A stretch of 21,572 nt of DNA from Guillardia theta CCMP2712. Taxonomy: Eukaryota > Cryptophyceae > Pyrenomonadales > Geminigeraceae. The position numbers and the translations under genes were made by a program. Positions 1 to 8,129 of the stretch are shown here, one piece after another; position 1 is the first letter of the stretch; the number at the start of each line of letters is the position of its first letter. The notes beneath the pieces were generated by a model. It saw nothing but the letters and a program-made list of their open reading frames with translations, had not been told where the DNA came from and did not search any database. Where the stretch lies: positions 1,918-23,489 of the forward strand of contig NW_005434366.1 in assembly GCF_000315625.1 (NCBI RefSeq), read 5' to 3'.

Positions 1-974
1 GCTCGCAGCCATGTAGAGATCATCTTCTTCAGCTCCTCCATGCCTCCCCCTCCATCCTCTTTGCTCTGCTTGTCTCGCTTCACCCTCACGCTCCACACCA
101 GCAGGTACAAGGCCCGCCTCACGATGAAGTACTGGTTCGTCTTGGCGTAGATCTGCTGCCCCCCGAAGTCCATCACGTCAAACGTCAGCCCGTCAGCGTC
201 CTCAGGCTTCCACTCGTGCAGGTCTATCCCGATCGTCCTCCTGTCTACCTCGATCTTGTCCGCCTTGTCCTTGTCTGACCTCAGAGCTCTCAGCACGCTC
301 GTCTTGCCTGCCTCTCCGTTGCCTATGAGGATGACGTTGATCCGCTTGTTCGCCTCGCTGTCTCTCTTGACACTCTGCAGGTACGTGAAAGCAGCTGCCC
401 CTCCCTGACTGGCGATCTCAGGGGGAGGCAGCTGCAGCCTGACGCAGCCCTCACACTTGACCTCCTGCAGGCTAGACTCCATGCTGCAGAGCTCGTCCAA
501 GGGAAGGTGGGAGAAGCTGGGGTTACCGGACACGTCGATGACTTTAAAAGCGAGGCCGAGCTTGGAGATCCAGCGAGGCAGGCTCTTCATCCTCAGATCT
601 CGTATCACATATCGTTGCATACTATCTGTCCGCAAAGACATGTTGAGCGTGCCTTCCTCGGTGTTGTAGCAGCTCCCGAGCTCCCCGCCCGACAGGAGCT
701 GCTTCACTTCTTCGACAGCAGAGGTATCTATCTCTTGCATCCCTAAGATATAGTGGCACTTGACTAGATCCAGTCTCTCGGCAAATGGCTTCCCCACGTT
801 GTTGACGTGCTCGCGGACCTTCTCGATCTTGGCGATGGCGTCCTGTATGCTGGGTCTTGACGATACAAGATCTTGCTCGAGGTTGTGCACGCAGGAGCGT
901 CGATCCTTGCAGTGCTGGCACATGTTTTCTTGCCTTTGATCTTCAGATTCATCATCGTAGGAGCAAACGCAGCA
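1..974 (-). CDS. LRR-Roc (ROCO-type) GTPase, partial exon
   Basis: Open frame on the minus strand from 974 to the window edge; the C-terminal part lies outside. Reading 5' to 3': a Cys/His-rich start (CCVCSYDDE, then MCQHCKDRRSC), a helical stretch, a leucine-rich-repeat-like segment (LRMKSLPRWISKLGLAFK, then VIDVSGNPSFSHLPLDEL; about 600-480), then a Roc GTPase domain. The P-loop is GNGEAGKTS (about 323-297), the switch-I threonine lies in RRTIGIDLHEW, and the G3 motif is DVMDFGGQQ (about 178-153). A basic/acidic linker (VKRDKQSKEDGGGGMEEL) follows. Roc domains bind and hydrolyse GTP and in ROCO proteins are followed by a COR dimerisation domain, which is not in the window. The exon start at 974 is set by a good 3' splice site (ctgttttttTcctag) directly after which the frame opens; no in-frame ATG precedes it. 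GTPase motifs are complete, so the domain looks functional. Confidence 0.88.
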
Positions 975-1030
975 CTAGGAAAAAAACAGCCGCAACCCAG
1001 AGCATGCCAGCAAAGACCCGAATGGCAAAA
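975..1030 (-). other. 3' splice site and intron end upstream of Roc exon
   Basis: On the minus strand a run of T (ctgttttttTcctag) ends in TAG at 977-975, and the Roc reading frame is closed by this same TAG, so an intron end is the simplest reading. Array 1 lies immediately upstream and would be inside this intron. Confidence 0.6.
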
Positions 1031-1990
1031 TACATGTCAGCCAGTCTTCTCTGACCGCATCTTGCAAGATGGTACTTACCACCTATCCAGTCCCATTCAC
1101 ACCCCAGCCAATGAGAAAACCCAAGAAAAAACAGAAAATGTCAGCCAATCATCCCCTGAGCGAATCATATGATATGACACTTACATCCTATGAAGACGAA
1201 TTTATTCCAGGCAAGCAAGGAAAAACCAGGAATTTGCAAAAATTAAATGTCAAGACAATCGTCCCCTGAGTGCATCATATGATATGACACTTACTCCCTA
1301 TGAAGACGAATTTGATCCATGCAAGCAAGGAAAAACCAGGAATTTTCAAAATACATGTCAGCCATATCGCCCCCTGAGCGCATGATTTTATAATCATCAC
1401 TTACCAACTGTCCGGACAAATCAACAACCCATCCGATGAGAAACCGAGAAACAAACGAAACATGTCAGCCCAATCGTCCCCTGACCGCATCATATCATAT
1501 GACACTTACGATCTACGAAGGCGAATTCAGTCCATGCAACCAAGGAAAAACCAGAAATTTGCAAAATACATGTCAGTCTATCGTCCCTGACCGCATCATA
1601 TGAAATAACACTTACTCCCTATGATGACGAATCGAATCCATGCAAGCAAGGAAAAACCAGGAATTTGCCAAACAAACGTTAGTCCAATCGTTCCCTGACC
1701 GCATCTTTCATCATCGTCACTTACCCGCTATACCGCGCCATCCACGGTACATCCGAGCAAATACCGACACATACATGAAAGAAATGTCAGCCAATCATCC
1801 CCTGACCGCATCTTTGAGCACTTACATACTATTCAGTCACATTCATGACCCGTCCGATGAAACACCCACAAAAGTGCAAAGGACACGTCAGCCAATCGTT
1901 TCCCTGAACGAGCATATGCTGCACAGACTGATGCTTACCGCCTTCCGAATAACAACATGGCAGTTCACGGCAGAACGTAAAACACTCAAA
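1031..1990. repeat. Array 1: nine ~106-bp diverged tandem units
   Basis: Each unit contains a conserved core reading on the + strand approximately ATGTCAGCCAATCGTCCCC followed by TGACCGCATC. Cores begin (GTCAG) near 1036, 1140, 1249, 1357, 1464, 1572, 1678, 1786 and 1887, a spacing of 101-109 bp. Between cores the sequence falls into two interchangeable types, one with CTATGAAGACGAATT plus GCAAGGAAAAACCAGGAA and one with CTATCCAGcCCCATTCA plus ATCCGATGAGAAACC. About 20 bp after each core is a conserved ACTTAC, i.e. GTAAGT on the minus strand. No convincing protein is encoded. The right end of the array is the same as that of array 2 (GCATATGCTGCACAGACTG). Confidence 0.9.
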
Positions 1991-2489
1991 GTCAGATGAC
2001 GCCTACTAGGAGCTATTCAAATTACGCATTTTGTGCTGTCGTTGGTACCATACTCGACCACGATCTGGAGCAACACAAGTCAGGAGGTCAAGAAAAGTGT
2101 TGAGAGGAAGTGAAGGAGCCGCCAAGAAAGGAGTTGAATGATGGAAGGATCAGATGTGGGGGAGTAAAGCAAACATCTCCATCATCAAGCATGTCACTCA
2201 AGGTAATAGCATCTCATCCCAGCTGCTCCTTGCCTGGCACATGTCGCAGAGCATTGCGCGAAGGTTGTTAACAGAGGGTGGGGTAGGTTGAAGATTTCGG
2301 GTTGTAGGCGAATAGCTGGTAGGGGTAGTCGAATGAAGGAGGGAGGCAGGGGACTCGAATCATGCCGGTGAGAGCGATTCGATTTTATAAGTGAGACACT
2401 AGTAGCATTCAACGAGGGTGAGAGAGCGAAGGGTATTTGAGGTGGTACAACCAATCGTTTGACAAGTGCTCGGGTAGCGTGAGCAAGGA

Positions 2490-2612
2490 CAAAGGTTGTT
2501 TTTCTGTACGGGTAGGGTGGGCAAAACAAACTCAATCGTAAGGGAGATATTGAACAAAATGCTCAATCTTTCAAAGATTGGAGTAGATATTGAAGAAGAT
2601 ATTGAAATCAAG
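2490..2612. repeat. ~110-bp dispersed module, copy 1
   Basis: Module beginning with ACGGGTAGGGTGG and containing GGGAGATATTGAA and a perfect inverted repeat CAATCTTT-C-AAAGATTG (2564-2580), ending ATTGAAGAAGATATTGAA. Two more copies lie in the right duplication (about 13678-13792 and 13990-14098). Function unknown. Confidence 0.7.
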
Positions 2613-2824
2613 ACGAATATCACGGCTGCACCCGTCCAACATGCGTTTCCTAGTGACTCCACCTACTTGCCTATCATCGATATTCTCTATATCTCTTCCT
2701 AGTCTCAAACGCATATGCCCCTACCTACCAGCTCCATGTCCCCTCCACCTTCCCCTCCACCCCCCTCACTTTAAAGTTGACATGCCCCCAGCCCTCAGCC
2801 AACTCGACGGCTCTGAAAAGCGAA

Positions 2825-4116
2825 ATGCTTTTGTGCTCGTGTCATCACGCGATATCAGCGCCTGTTGTGTCTTGTTCCTGCTCCTTGGGTCTCCCAACCT
2901 GCTCTTCGACTTCCTCCCATCCCCCGCATCCTTCCCCTTGCCCCAGCTGCTTCCCCCCCTCTTGTCCCGGCTGCGTACCCTCCCACCTGCCCTCCTTCCA
3001 CCGCCATGCTCCTTCATCCTCTTGCTCTTGCCCCGGCTCCTCCTTCCATTGCCATGCTTCTCCTTCCTCTTCCTCGTGCCTTTGTCACTTTCCCCCTACA
3101 CACACATTCCTGCTCCCTAGAATGGTTTGGCCTGCCTTGTTCAGTTTTCCACCGTCCGAAGCGAGTCCATCATGCGGATGTTGCCAGCCGCCTTGCTGTC
3201 CATCAGACACAGCAGCGGGGACAGCGGAGACATCGGAGATGACGGGGACAGCGGAGACATCGGAGATGACGGGGACATCGGAGATGACGGGGACAGCAGA
3301 GACATCGGAGATGATCGTTTCGGAGCCTCGCCTGCCTTGTCCGGCGGCGGGTGAGGGTGCAGATTCAGTGCAAGCAGCTGGAGACCTGGCAGATGATGTC
3401 ATGACATCGGAGGTGCTCGTTGTTGGCAGCTCACAGTACGGCGCTGCAGGGGCTTTGCAGTGCCTGGACACAGATCATGAGCCGCGGGGTCGAGATGGAG
3501 AAGGTCAGGTTGACGAGTTAATCTTGCGAGCCTTGATGTCTTCGAATCTGCTTCGCCTTGTGGGGAACGCAAGCTACGTCCAGGGCTTGAAGGAGAAGAT
3601 GCGGATTGAAGTGTCGCAGAGGAGGCGGGACTCGCTAGACTTTGCCGGGAAGCTTCCCTTGGCACTGAAGGCCTTGAGCATCGGCATCCCTGCCGATCAG
3701 CTTCTGATCGACGTTGCACAGGCAGGTGGGCTGCATGGCAAGAGCGACGGGTGTATCATAGTTGGGCCCCAGAGACAGGTCAGCGGGTCGAGTCGGGGTG
3801 AACCTCTGCCGATGTGCCGAGAGCCGCTGGAGGTGAAGTCGTCCTCGTGCGGGAGTGGTGACAGGACCTTCGGCATCAAGTCCATCCGCAGGTCCTTCCG
3901 TCATCTCTTCGTGGGAAGAAGGACAACCCTAACGACTGGTCGTCCCTTGACGCTCTAGACGACAAGTGCTCCCTCGGTTAGGATGTGACGGTGACGATGA
4001 ACAGCAGGAAGAGGACCGGCTGGCTCTCGCAGCACATCCGGTGGGTGGGCTTCAAGGACCTGACGCTGCAGTGGTGGCAGGCTACGGTAGAGAGCAGTGT
4101 TTTGACACTTAGGTAG
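2825..4116 (+). pseudogene. Decayed copy of the Cys/Ser/Pro-rich SHOCT-like gene
   Basis: Homologue of the gene at 14164-15927. ATG at 2825 (MLLCSC) opens a frame running to 3958. It has the Cys/Ser/Pro-rich N-terminus, a short and irregular TAETSEMTG repeat (about 3215-3320) and the conserved middle (DSLDFAGKLPLALKAL, DVAQAGGLHGKSDG, REPLEVKSSS). Compared with the intact copy it has a 3-bp deletion and then a 1-bp loss near 3910-3920 that shifts the frame and ends it at 3958. It also has an 84-bp deletion at about 3980 that removes the SHOCT-like motif and would itself create a TAG. The original tail (NSRKRTGWLSQHIRW) is still readable up to 4116. Likely non-functional, or yielding only a truncated product. 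Confidence 0.75.
3215..3325. repeat. Short degenerate 27-bp coding repeat
   Basis: Four or so irregular copies of the GGAGACATCGGAGATGACGG unit, encoding TAETSEMTG in the + frame. It corresponds to the 12-copy array at 14677-15018 in the other duplicate; one internal unit is shortened (GTSEMT). Confidence 0.85.
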
Positions 4117-5042
4117 CCTGACCTAATCATCACTCAGTGATTGCTAGCTTCGATCCTCTTCTGCAAGGTGATGCACCTGACTGGTTGTTACCATCCGGTA
4201 AGCCAGAAGGCTTGGGGGCCGTGTATTATCTCCCCTTGGAGCAGTAAGGTGAAGCTGCTAGCAATCTCTCTGCTGCCATTGCTGATGCCCTCTAAGAGGT
4301 AGTGTCAGTGGGGACGGTGTATCAACAGCCGAACAAAGGTCTCCTCAACAGAACTTGTGCAGCGACTCGCTCGTATTCAGATATGGCAAGGAAGAAATTG
4401 TCAAACGATAAGACTACCGTGAAGCAAGGAGCGAGGACAATTTTTCTCATGAAGGGACAAAAAGCTCCCAGGCTGACCCGTCATGGGAGCATGTGAAACC
4501 GTTGGGGCCTGTGGAGTTTGATGTGATATTGTTGTGTTGGGGTCAACGAGATCATTGAGGACGAGCGACTTGTATTCTGAGACAGATCAAGCAGTGAGCT
4601 GGCCGTTCCTGAGTGGGGAAGGAGCAAACGGGGTGGGGAGGGGGAGGAGGACGAGGAGGGGAAGGAGGAAGAGAACGAGTAAAGGAACGGAGAGCATGTA
4701 CCAGAAGAAGGATGAGAATGTTAAGAGTGATGGAGATGATCATGAGGATAGAGATGGTGCTGTTGTCCATAATGACGAGGACGAGGATAATGAGAAGGCG
4801 AGACTTGGCTGGTTACGGTGGGGAAGAATCGCAGACACGTTCACTCTTGCACGTCCGAAGGGCCTTCGCTGCAGCTGAGACAAAGGTAGATTGATTCCCT
4901 GGCCTGACACTCGCGATGCAGCTGAGCGGCCTGCCAATGTTGAGCAGCTGCATGCCGTGACACCGGTATGCGAGAATGAAGGGTCTGAGCTGAGAAATAG
5001 GCTGTCTGTGTAGCTAACGCAAGTCATCCGGGCACAGCTCGC
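4117..5042. other. No recognised gene; purine-rich acidic ORF
   Basis: The sequence just after the pseudogene (4150-4300) shares short blocks with the region after the intact copy (GCAAGGTGATGCAC, GGCTTGGGGGCCGTG, CTCCCCTTG), so it is probably common 3' flank. A + strand ORF at 4534-4878 is purine-rich and would encode an RG-rich then acidic stretch (GRGRRTRRGRRKRTSK, HNDEDEDNEKARLG). It resembles no family I know and may be compositional. Nothing else could be supported here. Confidence 0.3.
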
Positions 5043-5250
5043 GATGGAGTGCCACAGAGGAGCCGAGACTCTCTGGATCTTGCCGGCAAGCTGGCCTTGG
5101 CACAGGCTGGTGGTTTACATGGACAGAGCGTGAGGCGCGGAGGAGGGCAGGGGGAGACGCTGTATCGAGAGCCGCTGGAGGTGAAGTCGTCTTCTTGTAG
5201 AAGTGCGAAGGGCACCTTCGGCATCAAGTCACAACCACATGGTGTGGGAT
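5043..5250 (+). pseudogene. Third, shortened copy of the SHOCT-like gene family
   Basis: The + frame reads PQRSRDSLDLAGKLAL, then AQAGGLHGQS, then YREPLEVKSSSCRSAKG and TFGIKS, matching the middle of the genes at 2825 and 14164 with internal deletions (for example the block KALSIGIPADQLLIDV is missing) that keep the frame. No N-terminal repeat or C-terminal SHOCT-like motif is present. The flanks are unrelated to the other copies. Preservation of one frame despite divergence supports that frame as the coding one in the whole family. Confidence 0.7.
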
Positions 5251-5872
5251 CATACGTTTGTCGCTACTTTCAAACTTGTCTCCTCCGGCATCGATCATCG
5301 TAGCGGCTGAGGCGTGCACGAGGTCGCCCGGAGGAAGGGAGGGGCTGAATACAGTCATATGTGTGAGCTAGCGTCAGTGCTCGTAAGTGCCGGCGAAGAA
5401 AGACTCTTGGTCTCAATCAGACATCTGCTCTCAATCTCAACCTTGCAGTCAAGACCGTCGAGGAAATGGTGAGCGAGAGGAGGTTAAGCGTTAAGCCTAC
5501 CCCCCTCCTCATATGCTCCTCGCTGACTCTCCTGCAACCATCACTCGCTCGCTTTGACCGCTGGCATGCAATATGCCGCGACCTTAGGATTGTACAAGAA
5601 CAAGAAGCTGCAGCTTGTACAGACAAGTTGCGACGTACTTGATGGGACGTGACTCGGACGGGCGATGTGATGACTATCTATCACATCATAGATAGAGCAG
5701 AGGATACAGACAACAATACAGACAACTTGTGTTAGTATTAGTAGTAGACTTGATTAGAGTACTAGTGTGACCTTGAGTTTAGCCTCTCTCACTCCACCAA
5801 CGAGCAGCTGATATTGTGTATCCCGACAAGCGATACCTTCTGCGAGTAAACATTCTAGTAGCGATCACACGC
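5251..5872. other. No gene recognised; overlapping hairpins
   Basis: I see no convincing coding signal. A compact pair of alternative hairpins lies at 5664-5695 (CTATCTAT/ATAGATAG, and GATGTGA/TCACATC sharing bases with it). Downstream is an A/T-rich stretch with many TAGT/GTAG motifs. Confidence 0.35.
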
Positions 5873-6139
5873 TCATTCCACGCCTGCCCATCTCACGCCG
5901 TTGTGCTCCGGCTTGAGCAGAGAGCTCACCATCAACTTGACCATGTCCAGCAGGGTCCTTGTGACCTTCACGCAAGGTGAACAGCGCTTCCAGGGATACC
6001 AGTCTGACAGCAAACTGACTTCGGCTGCGTCATTGCCGTGCAGCTGGACGTAGTACTTCAGCTTGGCCTCGGTGCCGCTTCCATGCAAGTTTGCGATACC
6101 AGGTAGGATCTTGTAAGGAACCAGGGGTGCTGCTAGGGG
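5873..6139 (-). pseudogene. Phosphoglucomutase-2-like C-terminal fragment
   Basis: The minus frame reads ...YKILPGIANLHGSGTEAKLK YYVQLHG... and ends VSSLLKPEHNGVRWAGVE-stop. The motif L-x-GSGTE-x-KxKYY is the phosphate-binding loop of domain IV of alpha-D-phosphohexomutases. The closing helix with KPEHNG is typical of PGM2-type enzymes, which interconvert hexose or pentose 1- and 5/6-phosphates. Only about 88 residues are present, against roughly 550-600 in the family. The catalytic serine, metal loop and sugar-binding loop are absent nearby on this strand. An acceptor (CTGATTAACTTCAG) at 6140 opens the frame, so it could be a last exon, but the upstream sequence on this strand is a different enzyme (CAP10). 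I read it as a relic or a shuffled exon. Confidence 0.6.
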
Positions 6140-6253
6140 CTGAAGTTAATCAGATGCGGCGGGAGACAGGGGTCTGAGATGAGAGGGGCCTTACAAGGAG
6201 GGGTACCTAGAGGAGTAGGGGTGATGGAGGGGGCTGAAGTTAATCAGATGCGG
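6136..6253. repeat. Direct repeat carrying a branch/acceptor-like motif
   Basis: A 24-bp direct repeat (GGGGC + TGAAGTTAATCAGATGCGG) occurs at 6136-6159 and 6230-6253. On the minus strand each copy reads CTGATTAACTTCAG, a branch point plus 3' splice site. Confidence 0.7.
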
Positions 6254-6838
6254 GGGTCCTCGTTCTCTGACTTCTGCTTCAACACGACGACGTTGCTCGC
6301 GAGAAAGTCGAGGAGACAATCGGGCACTGAGTTTCCATCAGGAACGATGATCAGCTTGAACTTCCACTGCTCCGAATGAGCCACTCGCTTCTTCACCACG
6401 TACCCCTCCCTCTTCATGATCTTGGGCAGTTGTTTCGACTCGGTCTGCATCACCCTGGTAAAGCGAGCATCGATGAGGTCTGGGTGATCCAACGAAGCCT
6501 TGACGATCTTGGTCCTCGCAAAGTTCCTCCAGTTGTCTTCGGTGTAGATGCCGCCAGTGGTTGTCCCCCTGAAGAAAGCTTTGCTGATCTTCCGTTCCAA
6601 CGGAATGGTATCCGCTCGACAACTGCCACCACCCCCTCCTTCCCTTTCTCCTACACGCTACAGCTCCTGCAGCTTGTCCCTGTCCCTGCTCCTTGGGCCA
6701 GCCAAGCTGCTCTTCATCTTCATCCCTTCCCCATGCATCCTTCTTCCAACGCCATGCTCCTCTTTCTCCTCCTTGCCCCGGCGGAACCTGCTGCATGCTG
6801 CACCCTGTGTGGCCCTTGATGTTCGGATCTGCACCGGC
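6244..6838 (-). pseudogene. CAP10/GT90 (POGLUT-like) glycosyltransferase fragment
   Basis: In 6656-6244 the minus frame reads ADTIPLERKISKAFFRGT, TTGGIYTEDNWRNFARTK, DHPDLIDARFTR, then SEQWKFKLIIVPDGNSVPD and LLASN-like LDFLASNVVVLKQKSENEDP. This matches the core of the CAP10 family (protein O-glucosyl/xylosyltransferases and capsule xylosyltransferases): the FFRGxTTGG loop, the RxK nucleotide-sugar region and the K(Y/F)K..DG..S...LLAS.S.vlkq block. The family usually continues for another 80-100 residues (PxxHYxP), missing here. The same frame continues upstream to 6838 as a highly charged segment (FRRGKEEKEE, SLAGPRSRDRDK) interrupted by one TAG at 6658-6660. A 39-bp GT..AG intron (CT|GTAGCG ... 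GGCAG|TTG, phase 2 on both sides) would remove the stop. Either a partial gene or a pseudogene. Confidence 0.65.
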
Positions 6839-6929
6839 GCCATTCTGTTGCCGCTATGCCTCTTGAATCAGCCCCGCCTCTACCAGTGAGCGGCTGATGT
6901 AGCTTCCAACTGGGTCCACCCATCTCATG

Positions 6930-7138
6930 GGGTATAGCGTTGGCCAGTTGACGAAGTTGATTGTTCCAGCTAACTTCCCTAAATGATGCAGGAACTCATA
7001 GGAGAGTGGTTGCCCGTTCGCTCCTACGTGATTTGAGATATGTATGAGCATTCGCAGCTCAGCCTCCTTGTCCTCGTCGGCTTCGTCCCGGAGGGCGAAA
7101 GGAGCTGTCTCAAGTGAAGATTCCATTGCGTCGAAGGG
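6930..7138 (-). mobile_element. Retroelement ORF1 (gag-like) fragment
   Basis: The minus frame reads AMESSLETAPFALRDEAD, then QPLSYEFLHHLGKLAG and NFVNWPTLYP. This aligns with the ORF1 product at 20510-20830 (WLEASLDSAPFA, QPLAYEFLQHLAEI, FRNWPTIHTH). The shared region covers about 70 residues and then stops, so this is probably an old insertion, or host use of the same domain. The frame runs on to a stop at 6854 (VDPVGSYISRSLVEAGL); a 39-bp GT..AG intron at CTG|GTAGAG ... CAACAG would join it to the downstream exon. Confidence 0.6.
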
Positions 7139-7573
7139 TCGCGAATCTCTCCGTCGCCCCAGGGTTCTCAAAGATTGTTATATTGCAGAATGAACTCATG
7201 CTTCCTAAGCTGATGTGTGAGCAGCTGTGCTGCTATTGAGCGATCTTTGGGCGCTTCTAATCTGCTGGTTGAAACCGCCGAGGTCCTTTTTGGTTGAACC
7301 CAGTTGGCCCAGGTGCCGGCGAGTCTTCTTCCGCTTTCTGCTTCCTTGATCTGCTGTTTGTTTCCTCGCTGATGCTCTTCCGTTTCTCGCTGGACTGACA
7401 CACCCATACGACGATTTAGGAGCAGAAATCTCAGTCACTCACGGAGCAATGGGGCGGTAGCTGTGAGTCGATCATACAGCTACAGGGGCAGGTGTCAGCC
7501 GACGTCGGAAGAGTTTCCTGTCCTTGTTGCGGTAGGCCATGTTGTCCGATGTAAACACATGTTTTCATGTTCT
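7139..7573. other. Unassigned minus-strand ORF fragments
   Basis: Minus frames here (for example one ending LTHQLRKHEFILQYNNL-stop at 7168, and one around 7480-7560 reading TSDNMAYRNKDRKLFRR) look partly coding, but I recognise no family and cannot connect them with consistent splice sites. Confidence 0.25.
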
Positions 7574-7747
7574 TCACATCCTTGATAACTGCGCGGCAGG
7601 TCTAAGGTCGGTGTCAGCCTCCAGCACATCCTTGTCCGGGTGTCTATAGAGCAGGCTGAAATTGTGTGCGCTGCCGATTTCCCGGATCATGGCGAGGAAC
7701 CGGTCAAAGCCCTCCTGCATGTAATTTCCAGTGACTTCCATGCTGAT
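7574..7747 (-). CDS. Unrecognised exon (ISMEVTGNY...)
   Basis: A good 3' splice site (cccttcactcacag) on the minus strand at 7748 opens a frame reading ISMEVTGNYMQEGF, RFLAMIREIGSAHNFSLLY, RHPDKDVLEADTDLR. The amino-acid composition is that of a globular protein rather than noise. The frame closes at 7574, probably after an unrecognised donor near PAAQ. I do not recognise the family. It lies between the caspase gene and the CAP10/PGM fragments on the same strand. Confidence 0.35.
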   Translation of the reverse strand: MSMEVTGNYMQEGFDRFLAMIREIGSAHNFSLLYRHPDKDVLEADTDLRPAAQLSRM

Positions 7748-7864
7748 CTGTGAGTGAAGGGCCAAGTATGGTGGCGTCAGGGTGCGGGTTGGACAGCCTT
7801 CAACACAAAAAGAACCGAAATAGAAGGACAGGTGGAATTTGTTTGGAGGTGATATGATCTATCA

Positions 7865-7911
7865 CCAGGCTGAACGTTCACGAGCTTCGTGCCGTGAAAG
7901 ATTCAGCCTGG
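7865..7911. other. 47-nt hairpin
   Basis: CCAGGCTGAA (7865-7874) pairs perfectly with TTCAGCCTGG (7902-7911). After a small internal loop, TTCAC (7877-7881) pairs with GTGAA (7894-7898), leaving a 12-nt loop. The stem is symmetrical enough to act as a folded RNA or to be the remnant of a small inverted-repeat element. Nothing else in the interval 7750-8040 is recognisable. Confidence 0.5.
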
Positions 7912-8046
7912 CTGGCTCATCAACAATCAGGCCAACCCCCAGTAGACACGGTAGCCATGTGCAATTGACAGCTCACAGCGGTTGTGATCACGGAAAAAAA
8001 GCAACAGCCTTGAAACCTGGAACGATCTTACAGGGCATCAGCAATA

Positions 8047-8129
8047 TTACTGTGAGAGCTGTACATTAATGGTGGCGCTTGTATGCTCCTGGCGCACAAG
8101 GAGCTGCTCTAGAGCTACGTCATAGTATC
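8047..8129 (-). CDS. Proposed last exon with shared C-terminal module
   Basis: Reads (G)YYDVALEQLLVRQEHTSA and ends at a TAA at 8049-8047. The intron before it (8185-8130, 56 bp, GATG|GTGTGA ... TAAAAG|GA) keeps phase 1. At nucleotide level TATGACGTAGCTCTAGAGC and CTTGTGCGCCAGG match 15724-15762 on the opposite strand with only a few substitutions. This is described separately because its presence in the caspase transcript is inferred. Confidence 0.5.

Larger units (their letters stand above)
1978..4116. repeat. Segmental duplication, left copy
   Basis: The whole block from the array end (AAAACACTCAAAGTCAG) to the end of the decayed gene has a collinear counterpart at 13083-15927. The first part (about 1978-2240) is highly similar, the middle (2240-2770) is clearly more diverged and lacks modules present on the right, and the coding part (3390-3910) is again nearly identical. 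Within 2100-2220 both copies keep an open + strand stretch (KEPPRKELNDGRIRCGG ... MSLK) ending in a donor-like AAG|GTAAYAGC, which might be a 5' exon of the downstream gene. Confidence 0.9.

Noticed and set aside
764-955. Short minus ORFs in other frames over the Roc exon.
   Set aside because: Overlap the Roc/LRR frame, which has complete GTPase motifs.
2194-2535. Minus-strand ORF with a counterpart at 13298-13705 (SNRSHRHDSSPLPPSFIRLP).
   Set aside because: The two copies share the start and end frame but use different frames in between because of compensating indels; this looks like non-coding drift.
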